Notes under the pieces: model-generated
What the model was told of the DNA's origin: nothing
The model's database searches: none
What the model saw: the letters and a program-made list of their open reading frames with translations, nothing else
Made by a program: the position numbers and the translations under genes
In this document: in pieces, positions 1-9,148 of the stretch
How positions within the stretch are numbered: position 1 is the first letter of the stretch
How the letters are laid out: the number at the start of each line of letters is the position of its first letter
Origin: Streptomyces iconiensis
Lineage (GTDB): Bacteria > Actinomycetota > Actinomycetes > Streptomycetales > Streptomycetaceae
Direction: 5' to 3'
Assembly: GCF_028657195.3 (NCBI RefSeq)
Contig: NZ_JANCPR020000037.1
Coordinates: 33,196-97,195 of the forward strand
DNA length: 64,000 nucleotides

Positions 1-323
1 TTGGATACGGCCTCGGTGATCTTCTCGCCGTGCATCGTGATCGGCTTGTCGAGCTTCTTCTTGTCGACCTTGATGTCCCAGCCGGGCACGGGCTGCGGCA
101 TGACGGAGGCCAGCGGATGGTCGGTGGGGAAATTGACCTCCAGCTTCACGGTGGAGGCGTCGTCCTGCTCGTTGGGGACCTTGAAGTCGACGGTGCTGTA
201 GCCGCCCTTGGCGGCCTCCTGCGGATCGACGCTGACGTGCGCCGATGCGGGACCGGCGACGAGCAGGACGGTGGCCCCTGCGAGCGCGCCGACGACGGCG
301 GCGCGACGGTGGACGTTCTTCAT
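1..323 (-). CDS. YcnI-family copper-associated secreted protein (3' end outside window)
   Basis: Reading down from the ATG at 321-323, a signal peptide ends in PASA and the mature protein would begin HVSVDP. YcnI/DUF1775 proteins are known to bind copper through the exposed N-terminal histidine, and that His is present here. The visible 107 residues continue as a beta-rich domain (STVDFKVPNE, then PVPGWDIKVD), as in the family; the C-terminal part, usually including a membrane anchor, is cut off by the window edge. It lies downstream of a His-rich membrane protein on the same strand. A role in copper handling is inferred from the family. Confidence 0.85.
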   Translation of the reverse strand, partial: MKNVHRRAAVVGALAGATVLLVAGPASAHVSVDPQEAAKGGYSTVDFKVPNEQDDASTVKLEVNFPTDHPLASVMPQPVPGWDIKVDKKKLDKPITMHGEKITEAVS

Positions 324-530
324 GTGGATGCGCTCCTGATGAGGACAGGACGTGACGCCATGACCGGCACGCGGCGCGGCGCACCGGGCGGCGCGTACAG
401 CGCGCCGGACACCGGTACGGGCAGCGGGGCGGCCCGGCATGGCAGGGATACGGGCGCGCGGGTGCGCGCGCACAGCGGCCCCGCACGCCATGGCCCCGGC
501 GAAGGACGTGACCGTCAGGGCGCGCGTGCG

Positions 531-1418
531 TCAGGCCGCGAGGGTGAGCGAGTCGGCCCGCGTCGCGGGCGATCCGGCTCCCACGGGCGGCGGCCCGCGC
601 CGGTGCACGGAGTGCTGGAGCGTGAGGGAGCGCGGCGCCAGCTCGTCACGTGGCGCCTCGAACAGGACGTGTTCGGGTGCGTCGGGCAGCAGCTCGGCGT
701 GCAGCGCCCGCACATAGGCGAAGGCCGCACGCAGCGCGCGTGCTGCCACCCTCTCGTCGGCTGCCGCAGCGACCTCGGCCGAGAGCCGCACCAGCCGCCA
801 CAGCGCCGCCTCGCCCCTGCGCAGCAGCCAGCCGAGCAGCACAGCGGCGGCCAGGTGGCCCAGGAGCATGGCGGGATCGAGCATCCCGAGCGCGGCGTGT
901 GCGGCACCGCGCAAGCAGTCGAACGGGGTGTCGGGGAACGGGATTCCGGCGCCGCCCCCGTGCGCGTGCCCCGCGTGGGCCCCCGCGCCGCCCGCCGACG
1001 CCGCGGCTTCGGGGGAGAGCCCGGCCCGCGTGACGACACGGTGCGCCTCGGCCTCGGACATGCCCATGGCGCTGTCGTTGCACAGCAGCTTCCTGGCCAT
1101 CGACATCGCACCGGACTCGGACCCCTGGGCCGGCATCCCGGCCGCGGCGGCACCGCCCGCCGTGTGCGCCTGGCCGCTGGAGAAGAGGATGTGCAGCGCG
1201 AGCTGGCCGGAGGCCAGGAGCGCCGCGATGCCGGGAAGCGAGCGTTCCCGCCCGGCGAGCAGCAGCGCCAGCCCGAACACGCAGATGAATCCGAGAGCCA
1301 GCGGGCCGAACGGAACCGAGGCGCCGGCGGCGAAGATGTGCCCGGCAGCGGACACGGTGACACAGACCGCGGCGAACACCGCGGCCCGCAGCAGTCTCAG
1401 GTCCGCACCGGCAGTCAT
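531..1418 (-). CDS. Polytopic membrane protein next to ycnI
   Basis: 295 residues with several hydrophobic segments: about residues 8-30, 36-55, 58-80, and one near 210-230. The middle carries a short His-rich stretch (GAHAGHAHGGG) that could bind metal. The C-terminal third is hydrophilic and probably cytoplasmic. The ATG start is about 10 bases downstream of a GAGAGGA ribosome site. It ends 207 bases before the YcnI gene in the same direction, so the two may be cotranscribed. In Streptomyces such membrane proteins commonly sit beside ycnI and copper-transport genes; the molecular function is unknown. Confidence 0.75.
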   Translation of the reverse strand: MTAGADLRLLRAAVFAAVCVTVSAAGHIFAAGASVPFGPLALGFICVFGLALLLAGRERSLPGIAALLASGQLALHILFSSGQAHTAGGAAAAGMPAQGSESGAMSMARKLLCNDSAMGMSEAEAHRVVTRAGLSPEAAASAGGAGAHAGHAHGGGAGIPFPDTPFDCLRGAAHAALGMLDPAMLLGHLAAAVLLGWLLRRGEAALWRLVRLSAEVAAAADERVAARALRAAFAYVRALHAELLPDAPEHVLFEAPRDELAPRSLTLQHSVHRRGPPPVGAGSPATRADSLTLAA

Positions 1419-1638
1419 GGCGGCGTCATCCTCTCACCCGCCGCGCCTGCGGCCTACGGCAGGGCCACTCCGCTCCACGGCCGCACCATCCCCTCCCTAG
1501 CCGCGCTGTGGGGGCGCGCCCTGCACGTGCGCGGCCCTTCGCGCATCCGCCGTACGGGGGTCATCGGCACGGCACCGCGTAGTGCCGCTCGGCCGAGGCA
1601 ATACGTAACCCGTGTGTCGAGCCGCATGGAGGGTGAGC

Positions 1639-2091
1639 ATGAGCAGCCTGTGGTGGTCTCTCCGGCTACGGCGCGAAGCCGCCAGTGTGCCGCTCGCGCG
1701 GCGCCTGCTGCTGGGCTCGATGGAGTCGGCGGGGGTGGACCCGGAGATCGCCTTCGAGCTGTCCCTCGCGCTGTCGGAGGCGTGCGCCAACGCCGTCGAG
1801 CACGGCAGAGAGACCGGCGGCCGGGTCACCGGTGTCGGCGCCTACCGCGTATCGGCGTATCTGGACGGCAACCGGTGCCGTATCGAGGTTGCGGACACGG
1901 GCCCGGGGTTCCCCGAGGGTTCCGGGCCGCCGTGCGGTGTGTCCGAGGCGGAGAACGGGCGGGGTCTCTTCCTGATCGAATCCCTCGCCGACCACGTACG
2001 GTTCCGCAACCGGCCTGGCCGCAGAGGAGCCGTCGTCACCTTCGACAAGCTCCTCGACCGCGACGAACAGACCCTGCTGACAGCCTCTTGA
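1639..2091 (+). CDS. ATP-binding protein, anti-sigma-factor-like histidine-kinase-type ATPase
   Basis: 150 residues of the RsbW/SpoIIAB-type HATPase fold. The N box is ALSEACANAVEH, the G1 box VADTGPGFP and the G2-like region NGRGLFLIESLAD. These small Streptomyces ATPases usually act as anti-sigma factors or kinases of anti-anti-sigma proteins. I chose the ATG at 1639 because GGAGGG lies 5-6 bases before it; an ATG at 1612 would add nine residues but lacks a ribosome site. It is divergent from the membrane gene on its left and convergent with a SpoIIE-type phosphatase on its right, a natural partner enzyme. Its target sigma factor cannot be read from the sequence. Confidence 0.85.
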   Translation: MSSLWWSLRLRREAASVPLARRLLLGSMESAGVDPEIAFELSLALSEACANAVEHGRETGGRVTGVGAYRVSAYLDGNRCRIEVADTGPGFPEGSGPPCGVSEAENGRGLFLIESLADHVRFRNRPGRRGAVVTFDKLLDRDEQTLLTAS

Positions 2092-2184
2092 GCGCGCCGA
2101 CGGCCCCTTGAGCGCGCCGATGCCTCCTGACCGCCGACCGCCTCCCCGGCCGCGGCTCCTCGCGCTCCGCTCCCCGGGCCGTGC

Positions 2185-3300
2185 CTAGCCGCGCGCTGTG
2201 GCCTCGGCCTCTTCCCGTTCCGTCCGCGGCCCCGCGACATCCCTGTAGCGCAGCAGCAGCATCGCCGCGTCGTCGTGCAGCGGCGAGCGCACATGCTCCT
2301 CGATGTCCTGCCGCACGGCCTCCAGCGCGCCGTCGGGATCGGAGTCCTTGAGCAGGTGGGCGCGCTGGTCCAGCGGATAGAAGTGGTTGTCGGCGTCCCG
2401 CGCCTCGGTGACGCCGTCGGTGTAGAAGAGCAGCTGGTCGCCCGGCGCGAAGGGCACCTGGTGCGGCCGGGGCGGCTCGCTGCCGTGCAGCCCGAGGCCC
2501 AGCGGCAGGCAGCGCTCAGGCGGTTCGGCGAACTGGACGCTGCCGTCACTCCGTACCGCCAGCGGTGCCGGGTGCCCGAAGTTGAGCAGCGTGGCGCCCT
2601 CGCCCCTGCCGCCCGCGGCCTCCCGCACCTCGACCATGACGGCCGTCACGAACTTCTCCCCCAGCAGATGCCGGTCCAGCGCCCGCTCCAGGCGGTCCCC
2701 GACGGCCAGCAGATCGGGCTCGTCGTACGCGGCCTCACGGAAGGCGCCGAGCACGACGGCCGCGGTCTCCACGGCCTCAAGTCCCTTGCCCTGTACGTCA
2801 CCCACGATGATCCGCACCCCGTGCGGTGAGGTGACCACCTCGTACAGATCGCCGCCGATACGGGCCTCGGCCACCGCCGACGTGTACGAGACAGCGACCC
2901 GCAGCCGTCCCGCGCTGCGCGGCACGGGGCGCAGCAGCACCCGCTGGGCCGCCTCGGCGATGGAGCGGACGTTCGCGAGTTCGGCCTCGCGCTTCTGGCG
3001 CATCGCGGTCGCGAGCAGCGCGGCGACCGAGACACCGGCCACCGAGATCAGCGTCGCGTTGCCGCGCCGTTCCCCGAGCTGTCCGTTGTAGGCGCTCAGC
3101 GCGATGGACAGCGCCAGCGCGAGGGCGCCGACGAGTGCCGTGCGCCGCTTGCCGCCCGAGAGCCCCGCGAAAGCGGGCCCCAGCGCCATCATCGGCAGCA
3201 GCCCGATCCCGGGGCCGCCCGTCATGTCGACCGCGCCGACGACGGCCATGGCGAGGAAGGGGAACGCGGACAGCAGTCCGGTCCTCAGCCTGGAGACCAA
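2185..3300 (-). CDS. Membrane-anchored SpoIIE-type PP2C serine/threonine phosphatase
   Basis: 371 residues. The N-terminal ~110 residues are hydrophobic (segments near 10-30, 34-50, 55-70 and 84-100) and anchor the protein. The phosphatase domain from about residue 135 carries GGDLYEVV and VGDVQGKGLEA, with metal-binding aspartates, LLFYTDGVTEAR and a C-terminal HDDAAMLLLR, all standard for the SpoIIE/RsbU group that dephosphorylates anti-anti-sigma factors. The start is a TTG preceded by GGAAGAGAG at about 7 bases. It is convergent with the ATPase gene on its left. The substrate is inferred from the family only. Confidence 0.88.
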   Translation of the reverse strand: MVSRLRTGLLSAFPFLAMAVVGAVDMTGGPGIGLLPMMALGPAFAGLSGGKRRTALVGALALALSIALSAYNGQLGERRGNATLISVAGVSVAALLATAMRQKREAELANVRSIAEAAQRVLLRPVPRSAGRLRVAVSYTSAVAEARIGGDLYEVVTSPHGVRIIVGDVQGKGLEAVETAAVVLGAFREAAYDEPDLLAVGDRLERALDRHLLGEKFVTAVMVEVREAAGGRGEGATLLNFGHPAPLAVRSDGSVQFAEPPERCLPLGLGLHGSEPPRPHQVPFAPGDQLLFYTDGVTEARDADNHFYPLDQRAHLLKDSDPDGALEAVRQDIEEHVRSPLHDDAAMLLLRYRDVAGPRTEREEAEATARG

Positions 3301-3448
3301 AGCGCGCTCTCTTCCTTGTCGGTGACAGGCTCCAGCTGGCTGTGTCGATTACGCCGTCTCCGGGCCTCGCCTCGTGGTCGCGATATTACGGTCCCGGCAG
3401 GGCGGCCCCGGGCCCGAATCCACGGGCCCGGGGCCGCCATGCCGCCGA

Positions 3449-4897
3449 TCATGCCTTGAGCTTGGCCATCCAGGTCTCGACATCGCCGCTCGAACGGGGC
3501 AGCCCCGCAGACATGTTCCTGTTGCCGTCCTCGGTGACCAGGATGTCGTCCTCGATACGGACACCGATGCCGCGGTACTCCTCCGGCACGGTCAGGTCGT
3601 CGGCCTGGAAGTACAGCCCCGGCTCGACGGTCAGGCACATACCGGGCTCCAGCGTGCCCTCGGCGTACGTCTCACGCCGCGCGACGGCGCAGTCGTGCAC
3701 GTCCATGCCGAGCATGTGACCCGTACCGTGCAGCGTCCACCGGCGCTGCAGTCCCAGCTCCAGCACCCGGTCGACCGGGCCCTCGACCAGGCCCCACTCG
3801 ACGAGCTTGGTGGCCAGCACGCGCTGGGCCGCCTCGTGGAAGTCGAGGTACTTCCCGCCGGGCCGTACGGCCGCGATGCCCGCCTCCTGCGCCTCGTACA
3901 CCGCGTCGTAGATCCGGCGCTGCACCTCGGTGAAGCGGCCGTTGACCGGGAGGGTGCGGGTGACATCCGCCGTGTAGAGGGTGTGCGTCTCCACGCCGGC
4001 GTCCAGCAGCAGCAGTTCGCCGGCGCGCACGGCACCGTCGTTGCGCATCCAGTGCAGCGTGGTGGCGTGCGGACCGGCCGCGCAGATCGAGCCGTAGCCC
4101 ACGTCGTTGCCCTCGACGCGTGCACGCAGGAAGAACGTTCCCTCGATGTACCGCTCGGAGGTCGCCTCGGCCTTGTCCAGGGAACGGACGACGTCCTCGA
4201 AGCCGCGCACGGTCGAGTCGACGGCCTTCTGCAGCTCGCCGGTCTCGAAGCCGTCCTTGACGAGCCGCATCTCGGAGAGGAAGCCGGTCAGCTCCTCGTC
4301 GCGCTCCGCCGTCACCTTGTCCTTGAGCGCCGCCTCGATCCCCGCGTCGTGCCCGCGCACCACGCGCACCGGGCCTGTGCCCTTGCGCAGGGTGTCGGCC
4401 ACCGTGCGGACATCGGCGCAGGGCAGACCGTAGAGCTTCTCGCTCTCGGTGAGGCTGTGCCGCCGTCCGACCCACAGCTCGCCCTGGCCGTCGAGCCAGA
4501 ACTCGCCGTTCTCACGGTCGGAGCGGGGGAGGAGGTAGAGCGTGGCCGTGTGGCCTCCGGCCCCCGGACCCTCGCCGGGGTCCAGTACGAGAACGCCGTC
4601 CTCGGTCTGGTTACCGGTGAGGTAGGCGTACTCGACGGAGGACCTGAAGGGGTACTCCGTGTCGTTGGAACGCGTCTTGAGGTTCCCCGCGGGGATCACC
4701 AGACGCTCACCGGGGAAGCGTGCCGAGAGCTTCGAACGGCGCTCGGCGGTCTGCGCCGCCTGCGCGACCGGCTCCAGGCCCTGCAGCTCGGTGTCGGCCC
4801 AGCCCGACTTCATGCTGGCGGCCAGCTCGTCGGAGACGCCCGCGTACAGGCCGTTCTTCCGCTGCTTGATCGGCTGCTCCTCAGCGGCGTCTGCCAC
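3449..4897 (-). CDS. pepP: Xaa-Pro aminopeptidase (M24B family)
   Basis: 482 residues, full length for aminopeptidase P. An N-terminal AMP_N domain (about 1-190) is followed by the pita-bread catalytic domain. All five metal ligands can be seen: LLLDAGVE (Asp), YTADVTRTLP (Asp), HGTGHMLGMDVHD (His), TVEPGLY (Glu) and VRIEDD (Glu). The enzyme removes N-terminal residues preceding proline in peptides, using two Mn ions, in the cytoplasm. The start is GTG at 4897 with an AGAGGAGG ribosome site five bases upstream. Open sequence continues upstream in frame to 5164 but overlaps the next gene and has poor protein character, so it is excluded. Confidence 0.95.
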   Translation of the reverse strand: MADAAEEQPIKQRKNGLYAGVSDELAASMKSGWADTELQGLEPVAQAAQTAERRSKLSARFPGERLVIPAGNLKTRSNDTEYPFRSSVEYAYLTGNQTEDGVLVLDPGEGPGAGGHTATLYLLPRSDRENGEFWLDGQGELWVGRRHSLTESEKLYGLPCADVRTVADTLRKGTGPVRVVRGHDAGIEAALKDKVTAERDEELTGFLSEMRLVKDGFETGELQKAVDSTVRGFEDVVRSLDKAEATSERYIEGTFFLRARVEGNDVGYGSICAAGPHATTLHWMRNDGAVRAGELLLLDAGVETHTLYTADVTRTLPVNGRFTEVQRRIYDAVYEAQEAGIAAVRPGGKYLDFHEAAQRVLATKLVEWGLVEGPVDRVLELGLQRRWTLHGTGHMLGMDVHDCAVARRETYAEGTLEPGMCLTVEPGLYFQADDLTVPEEYRGIGVRIEDDILVTEDGNRNMSAGLPRSSGDVETWMAKLKA

Positions 4898-5042
4898 GTC
4901 TGCCTCCTCTATGACGGATAAAACCACCTTCCATCGTATGGGCGGCACGCGGCTGGTCCAGGGCTGTGGAGATGTGACCTTCAGCCCCTCGGAGCCCGGG
5001 AACTCGGGGGCGAGCGGCTCGCGGGTGCCCGTCGCGCCACCG

Positions 5043-6512
5043 TCAGAAGCGGGCAGCCAGCACGACGACGTCCTCGGGGTGGTCGCGGTCGTCGGCCAGC
5101 GGCCCCGGAAGAACGGTGCGCAGCACGTGCTCGACCAGCAGCTCGGGGTCCTCGTGTGCGGCACGGGGCGCCCCCGCCGCCGCCGTTCGCAGCCGCGCGA
5201 AGGCCCTGTCCATGGAGTCGCCCGTGCGGTGCAGCAGCCCGTCGGTGTAACACAGCAAGGTCTCGCCCTCGCTGAGAGTCACCTCCGCGCTGGGCGCCTC
5301 CCAGCACGCCAGCATGCCCAGCGGAGCGGAGAGCGCCGTCTCCACAGGCTCCACGCGCCGGGGGCCGACGATCAGCGGGGGGCAGTGCCCCGCGCCGGCC
5401 AGCAGGATCTTGCGCCCCGCAGGTTCCGCGTAGGCGAAGAGCGCGGTGGCCGAGCGCGCCGGCTCGGTCAGCCGCAGCAGCAGTTCCAGATCGGAGAGCA
5501 CGGCGACGGGGTCCTCGCCCTCCATCACCGCGTAGGCGCGCAGCGAGGCACGCAGCCGCCCCATCGCGGCGACCACCGCGGGACCGCTGCCGGTGACACC
5601 GCCGACCGCGAGGCCGAGCGCGCGCTCGGGCAGCGGCAGCGCGTCGTACCAGTCGCCGCCCCCGCGTGGCCCCGTGCGGTGCCGCACGGCGAGGGTGACG
5701 CCGGCGACGCGGGGCAGGGAGCTGGGCAGCAGTTCCTCGCGCAGCGTGGCCATCTCGCCGCGCGTACGGGCGAGTTCGCCGAGCCGCGCCGCGTGCTCGG
5801 TGGCATGCCGCAGATAGCTCCCGAGGAGCCTGCGCTGCCGCGCCGTGGGCTCGGTCGGCTCGTCGTAGAGCCACACGGCGGCGCCGAGCCGGGTGCCGTT
5901 GTCCGTGGTGAGGGGCACGGCGTAGCTGGCCGCGTAACCGATACGGGCGGCGACCTCGCGGTGCCGGGGCGCCAGGTCCTCGTCCGTCGCGATGTCGGGG
6001 CAGGCGATCCCTTCGGCGGGGTCCTCGCACGGACGCGCCGCGGCGCCGGCCCCCTCGCCGTCCCCGGCAGCCCCGCAGTCGAGGACGCGGGTGTACGCGG
6101 CAGAGGAACGCGGCACCGTCTCGATCTGGCCCAGGTCCGCACGCTCCAGGCCAAGGCCGATGGTGCGCTCGGAGGCCGGCCCCACCGCGCCGCCCGCACC
6201 GAGCCCGGCGCCGGGCGCAGCCGGGTCGAGCGCGATCAGCCCGCGGCGCGCGCCGAGCAGGGAGGCACCGGCGCGGAGGGTCTCGCGGAGTGCGGAGTCG
6301 AGGGCTTCGGTGCGCACGACCGCGGTGGTGAGTTCGTGCAGGGAGGCCAGGTCGGAGATCCGGTCGCTGTCCGTGCCCCGTTCCTCAGGGGCCCGTTCGG
6401 AGCCCGGCGCGCGGTCGGCCGGTGCGGCCCCGGAAGCGGAGGGGGGAGTCTGAGAGGGAGGAGAGATCGCCGGTTGGATTCCAGCCACTTTCGGAAGGCG
6501 CGGAGAGGTCAT
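5043..6512 (-). CDS. GAF-domain SpoIIE-type PP2C phosphatase
   Basis: About 489 residues. An Ala/Pro-rich N terminus of ~50 residues precedes a GAF sensor region (about 55-245, including YAVPLTTDNGTRLGAAVW) and a SpoIIE/PP2C catalytic domain with GGGDWYDALPL, VGGVTGSGPAV and LLCYTDGLLHR. The usual VGDVxGHG reads VGGVTGSG, so one metal-binding aspartate is missing and activity may be altered. No membrane segment, so a soluble sensor phosphatase. I took the ATG at 6512 because the DNA beyond it is less GC-rich and non-coding in character; the frame stays open to an ATG at 6725, which cannot be excluded. The ribosome site is weak for either. Confidence 0.8.
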   Translation of the reverse strand: MTSPRLPKVAGIQPAISPPSQTPPSASGAAPADRAPGSERAPEERGTDSDRISDLASLHELTTAVVRTEALDSALRETLRAGASLLGARRGLIALDPAAPGAGLGAGGAVGPASERTIGLGLERADLGQIETVPRSSAAYTRVLDCGAAGDGEGAGAAARPCEDPAEGIACPDIATDEDLAPRHREVAARIGYAASYAVPLTTDNGTRLGAAVWLYDEPTEPTARQRRLLGSYLRHATEHAARLGELARTRGEMATLREELLPSSLPRVAGVTLAVRHRTGPRGGGDWYDALPLPERALGLAVGGVTGSGPAVVAAMGRLRASLRAYAVMEGEDPVAVLSDLELLLRLTEPARSATALFAYAEPAGRKILLAGAGHCPPLIVGPRRVEPVETALSAPLGMLACWEAPSAEVTLSEGETLLCYTDGLLHRTGDSMDRAFARLRTAAAGAPRAAHEDPELLVEHVLRTVLPGPLADDRDHPEDVVVLAARF

Positions 6513-7119
6513 GAGCACCGGCTTACGCTGCACTTGAACTGGCCCAATAGCATCGCAAACCCCCATGTCATGCTGCTCCGCTATCAATGCAACTACATGT
6601 ACACATACTGGTGACTCGATGTCCAGCACTGTCTGGACGCCGCCGATGATGTCCGGGTGGCCGGGCGCTTTCACGGGGGCAGGCCGGGGCTGCTGGAGAT
6701 TGGCCCAAAACCGCTCACGTGACATGCATATTGCTGTCGACTGAGGCCATTCGGCAGCGTCGTGCCGATGGCGATCCGGCTGCCGCGGGTACGGAACCCT
6801 GTGGGGAGACTCGGCGTCCTAGGTAGCAGCGGGCCCGCCCCGCCCTCCTCTTGGCGGGATTGCACCAGCAGCACAGGCGCAGTACGAGCGGATTACGAGC
6901 AGTTCTCAGCAAGTAACGAGCAAGTACGAGCAGCACCGGCACAGGTGGCAGTCCTCAGCAACAAGCGCCAGGCGCGCGCCACCCCCCGCCATGTTCCACG
7001 CCCCACCCGCGGCATGATGCGCTGTTCTGTACGCACGGTCACCATAGAAACACGCGGCGTGTTGGGCTAGATGTCGGACGACACGGTCAGTTGGCGTTTA
7101 CGGAAAGGAACGAGCGCAT
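6513..7119. other. 607-base intergenic region, relatively AT-rich on the left
   Basis: This gap separates two divergent genes and probably holds both promoters. The left part (6520-6620) is markedly less GC-rich than its surroundings. No convincing gene is seen. The only ordered structure is the phased repeat at 6883-6932, listed separately. Confidence 0.5.
6883..6932. repeat. Helically phased TACGAGCA direct repeats
   Basis: TACGAGCR occurs at 6883 and 6894, AACGAGCA at 6915 and TACGAGCA at 6925, with a degenerate copy (TCTCAGCA) at 6904. The steps are 11, 10, 11 and 10 bases, so all copies face the same side of the helix. This is how several response regulators bind tandem half-sites. It lies about 190 bases before the downstream gene. 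The binding protein is not identifiable. Confidence 0.5.
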
Positions 7120-7887
7120 ATGCGCGAGATCCTCGGAAGGCGACGCTCCCTCTGGGCCTGGGTGCAGCTGCCGGGCCGTAGGTTCTGGGCAAAGCCCGGA
7201 CGGTACCCGCACAGGTCACCGCTGCGGAACGCGGCGCTCATCGCCGCGACCGAGTGGCGATGGCCGGTGGTGCCGGGCGCGGCCCTCAGCACTCCCGGCT
7301 CCAGGCGCCCGCCCAAACAGGCGCAGTCGGGAGGCACACCCGCGCTCTGCTCCTGCCCGGACCCGGACTGCGTGGTGCCGGGTGCACACCCCTTCGACCC
7401 CGTCCTGCTGGCGGCCACGAAGGACCCGGCCATGATCCGCTGGTGGTGGACCAACAGGCCGGAGGCGCCGGTCGTGCTGGCCACCGGCGGCGACTCGCCC
7501 TGCGCGCTGAGCCTCCCGGCCGTCGCCGGTGCCCGAGCACTGGCCGTTTTCGACGCGACGGGCGTACGCGTCGGCCCCGTGGTCGCGACACCCACCCGCT
7601 TCTCGTTCCTGGTCGCGCCGTACGCCATGGAGGAGCTGGGCGATCTGCTGTACGCGCAGGACCACGTGCCCAGTTCGCTGCGCTTCCACCAGAGCGGGGG
7701 CTACGTCGCGCTGCCGCCCTCGTCCACGGGCGCGGGCAAGGTCCGCTGGGAACGCCGGCCCGACTGCGGCACGGGCGGCCCCGGTGAGCGGGAGCGCCCC
7801 TGGCTGCCCCGTATGGAGAGCCTGATCGACGTCCTCATCGAGGAGAGCGCCGCGAGTCCGGACACCGGAAGCAGGCTGGCGTACTGA
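7120..7887 (+). CDS. Prim-Pol-like (bifunctional DNA primase/polymerase N-terminal domain) protein, degenerate
   Basis: 255 residues. The early region WRWPVVPGA followed by CSCPDPDCVVPGAHPFDP is the characteristic beginning of the actinobacterial primase/polymerase domain family, and SLRFHQSGGYVALPPSS matches the later GGY-x-x-PPS region. The acidic DhD pair expected in active archaeo-eukaryotic primases is absent (the position reads PVVLATGGDS), so catalysis is doubtful. ATG start with AAAGGAA about 8 bases upstream. It stands alone outside any mobile element. I would call it a conserved Streptomyces protein of unknown role. Confidence 0.75.
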   Translation: MREILGRRRSLWAWVQLPGRRFWAKPGRYPHRSPLRNAALIAATEWRWPVVPGAALSTPGSRRPPKQAQSGGTPALCSCPDPDCVVPGAHPFDPVLLAATKDPAMIRWWWTNRPEAPVVLATGGDSPCALSLPAVAGARALAVFDATGVRVGPVVATPTRFSFLVAPYAMEELGDLLYAQDHVPSSLRFHQSGGYVALPPSSTGAGKVRWERRPDCGTGGPGERERPWLPRMESLIDVLIEESAASPDTGSRLAY

Positions 7888-8204
7888 GGTGTACGGCACG
7901 CCGCACCGAGGTACGCGGTGTGCCGTATCGGAAGCACGGTGTGCTGCCGTGCTGAGGCGCGCGCGGCATGCGCTCCCGGGGTGCGCGGTGTGCGGCCCCG
8001 CACGCCGCGTCGCGCCTCACTCGTACGGGTTGGGCCCGGCCGGACTTGTACGGGAAACGGGCGGCCGATCCACGTCAGCATGTCCTTCCCCCGGATAGGT
8101 TCGCCCCATCGGCCCGGCCCCGTCCGTGCCCCCCTTCCGCACCTCCCCGCATCTCCCGCGCCTCACCACCCCATGCCGCTCTCCAGTCCCAGGTGGGTCC
8201 TCTC

Positions 8205-8885
8205 ATGCACCAGCCGCAGCAGCGCGCGTCCCGACTCCGTGTGATCGCGCTGGCCAGTACGGTCGCGCTCGCCGTCGCGCTTCCGCTCGCGGCAGCGGTG
8301 GCCGGAGAGGACGCGCGCCTCGCGGCCGAGGCGAAGGCCGCACGCGAACCCCACCCGCCCAAGCACGCTGTGACACCGGGTGCGGCACCCTCGCACTCCG
8401 GGGAGCGGGCACACAGGGAGCGAAGCCGGGAGGAACAGGCCGGGCCGGAGGCGTGGGACGACAAGTCCCTTGCGCGGCTTGGCGTTCCCCAGGTGACCGG
8501 CGCGGCAGGCAGCTCCCGTCCCTCTTCGTCCTGCGGGCCGGAAATCACCTCCCCCGAAGGGGTGGAGGCACAGACCTGCGTCTTGACCGAGGGGCGGGAC
8601 ACCTGGGCGAGGACGTACTACAGGAACGCGACCAACAGCCGGCTCGGCGTCGTACTCACGCTGATGCGCCCCGACGGACGCACGACACAGGTGCGCTGTC
8701 CGGTGCCCGCAGCCGACGAACCCGGGGTGTGCGAGACGCCGCGCCATACGGCGCGGTGGACGGGCGGGGCCGAGAAGGCGGGCGGTGCGAAGCCGTACGC
8801 CGCCGTGGCGGAGGTCGCGTCGGCTGACGGCGAACGTCTGCTGCTGCGCGCGGGCAGCAACTCACCGAAGAACAACGGGAGTTAG
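8205..8885 (+). CDS. Putative secreted protein of unknown function
   Basis: 226 residues. A basic start and hydrophobic core (about residues 12-32, LASTVALAVALPLAAAVAG) form a signal peptide. The mature part begins with a charged, low-complexity stretch, then a compact domain with four cysteines (SSCGPEIT, QTCVLTEG, VRCPVP, GVCETP) suggesting two disulfides outside the cell. The ATG at 8205 has AGGTGGG 7 bases upstream; upstream open frame is rejected. No catalytic motif is recognised. The 317-base gap before it holds only a GC-rich inverted repeat near 7892-7930 that may end the preceding transcript. Confidence 0.7.
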   Translation: MHQPQQRASRLRVIALASTVALAVALPLAAAVAGEDARLAAEAKAAREPHPPKHAVTPGAAPSHSGERAHRERSREEQAGPEAWDDKSLARLGVPQVTGAAGSSRPSSSCGPEITSPEGVEAQTCVLTEGRDTWARTYYRNATNSRLGVVLTLMRPDGRTTQVRCPVPAADEPGVCETPRHTARWTGGAEKAGGAKPYAAVAEVASADGERLLLRAGSNSPKNNGS

Positions 8886-9148
8886 GGCGGGCATCGGCAG
8901 GCGGTGCCTCGGCTCTCCGCCGTCGCGCACTGCCGGATCCGCACATGGAAGAACCCGGTCGCTGGCGACGGGGGATGCACCAGCGACCGGGCACCTAGAA
9001 CGGTAACAAGAGATCCGCGGTTCGCAAATTCGATCGCCCAGATCCGGACGCCGATTTACCTACGAGTACCGGGAGTTGACGAGGCGGTGTGACATGAGTC
9101 ACCGGCACGGTTTCTCCGCAGGATCACCGCGAAAACTCCCGACGGGCC

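Noticed and set aside
30..2111. 693-codon plus-strand open frame at the left edge
   Set aside because: Runs antisense through the ycnI region and out of frame through the ATPase gene; no protein character.
3374..4921. 515-codon plus-strand open frame
   Set aside because: Antisense to the Xaa-Pro aminopeptidase; long mirror frames are normal in DNA with GC-rich third positions, and its translation has no domain.
4659..6614. 651-codon plus-strand open frame
   Set aside because: Antisense to the GAF phosphatase; Arg/Gly/Ala-rich without motifs.
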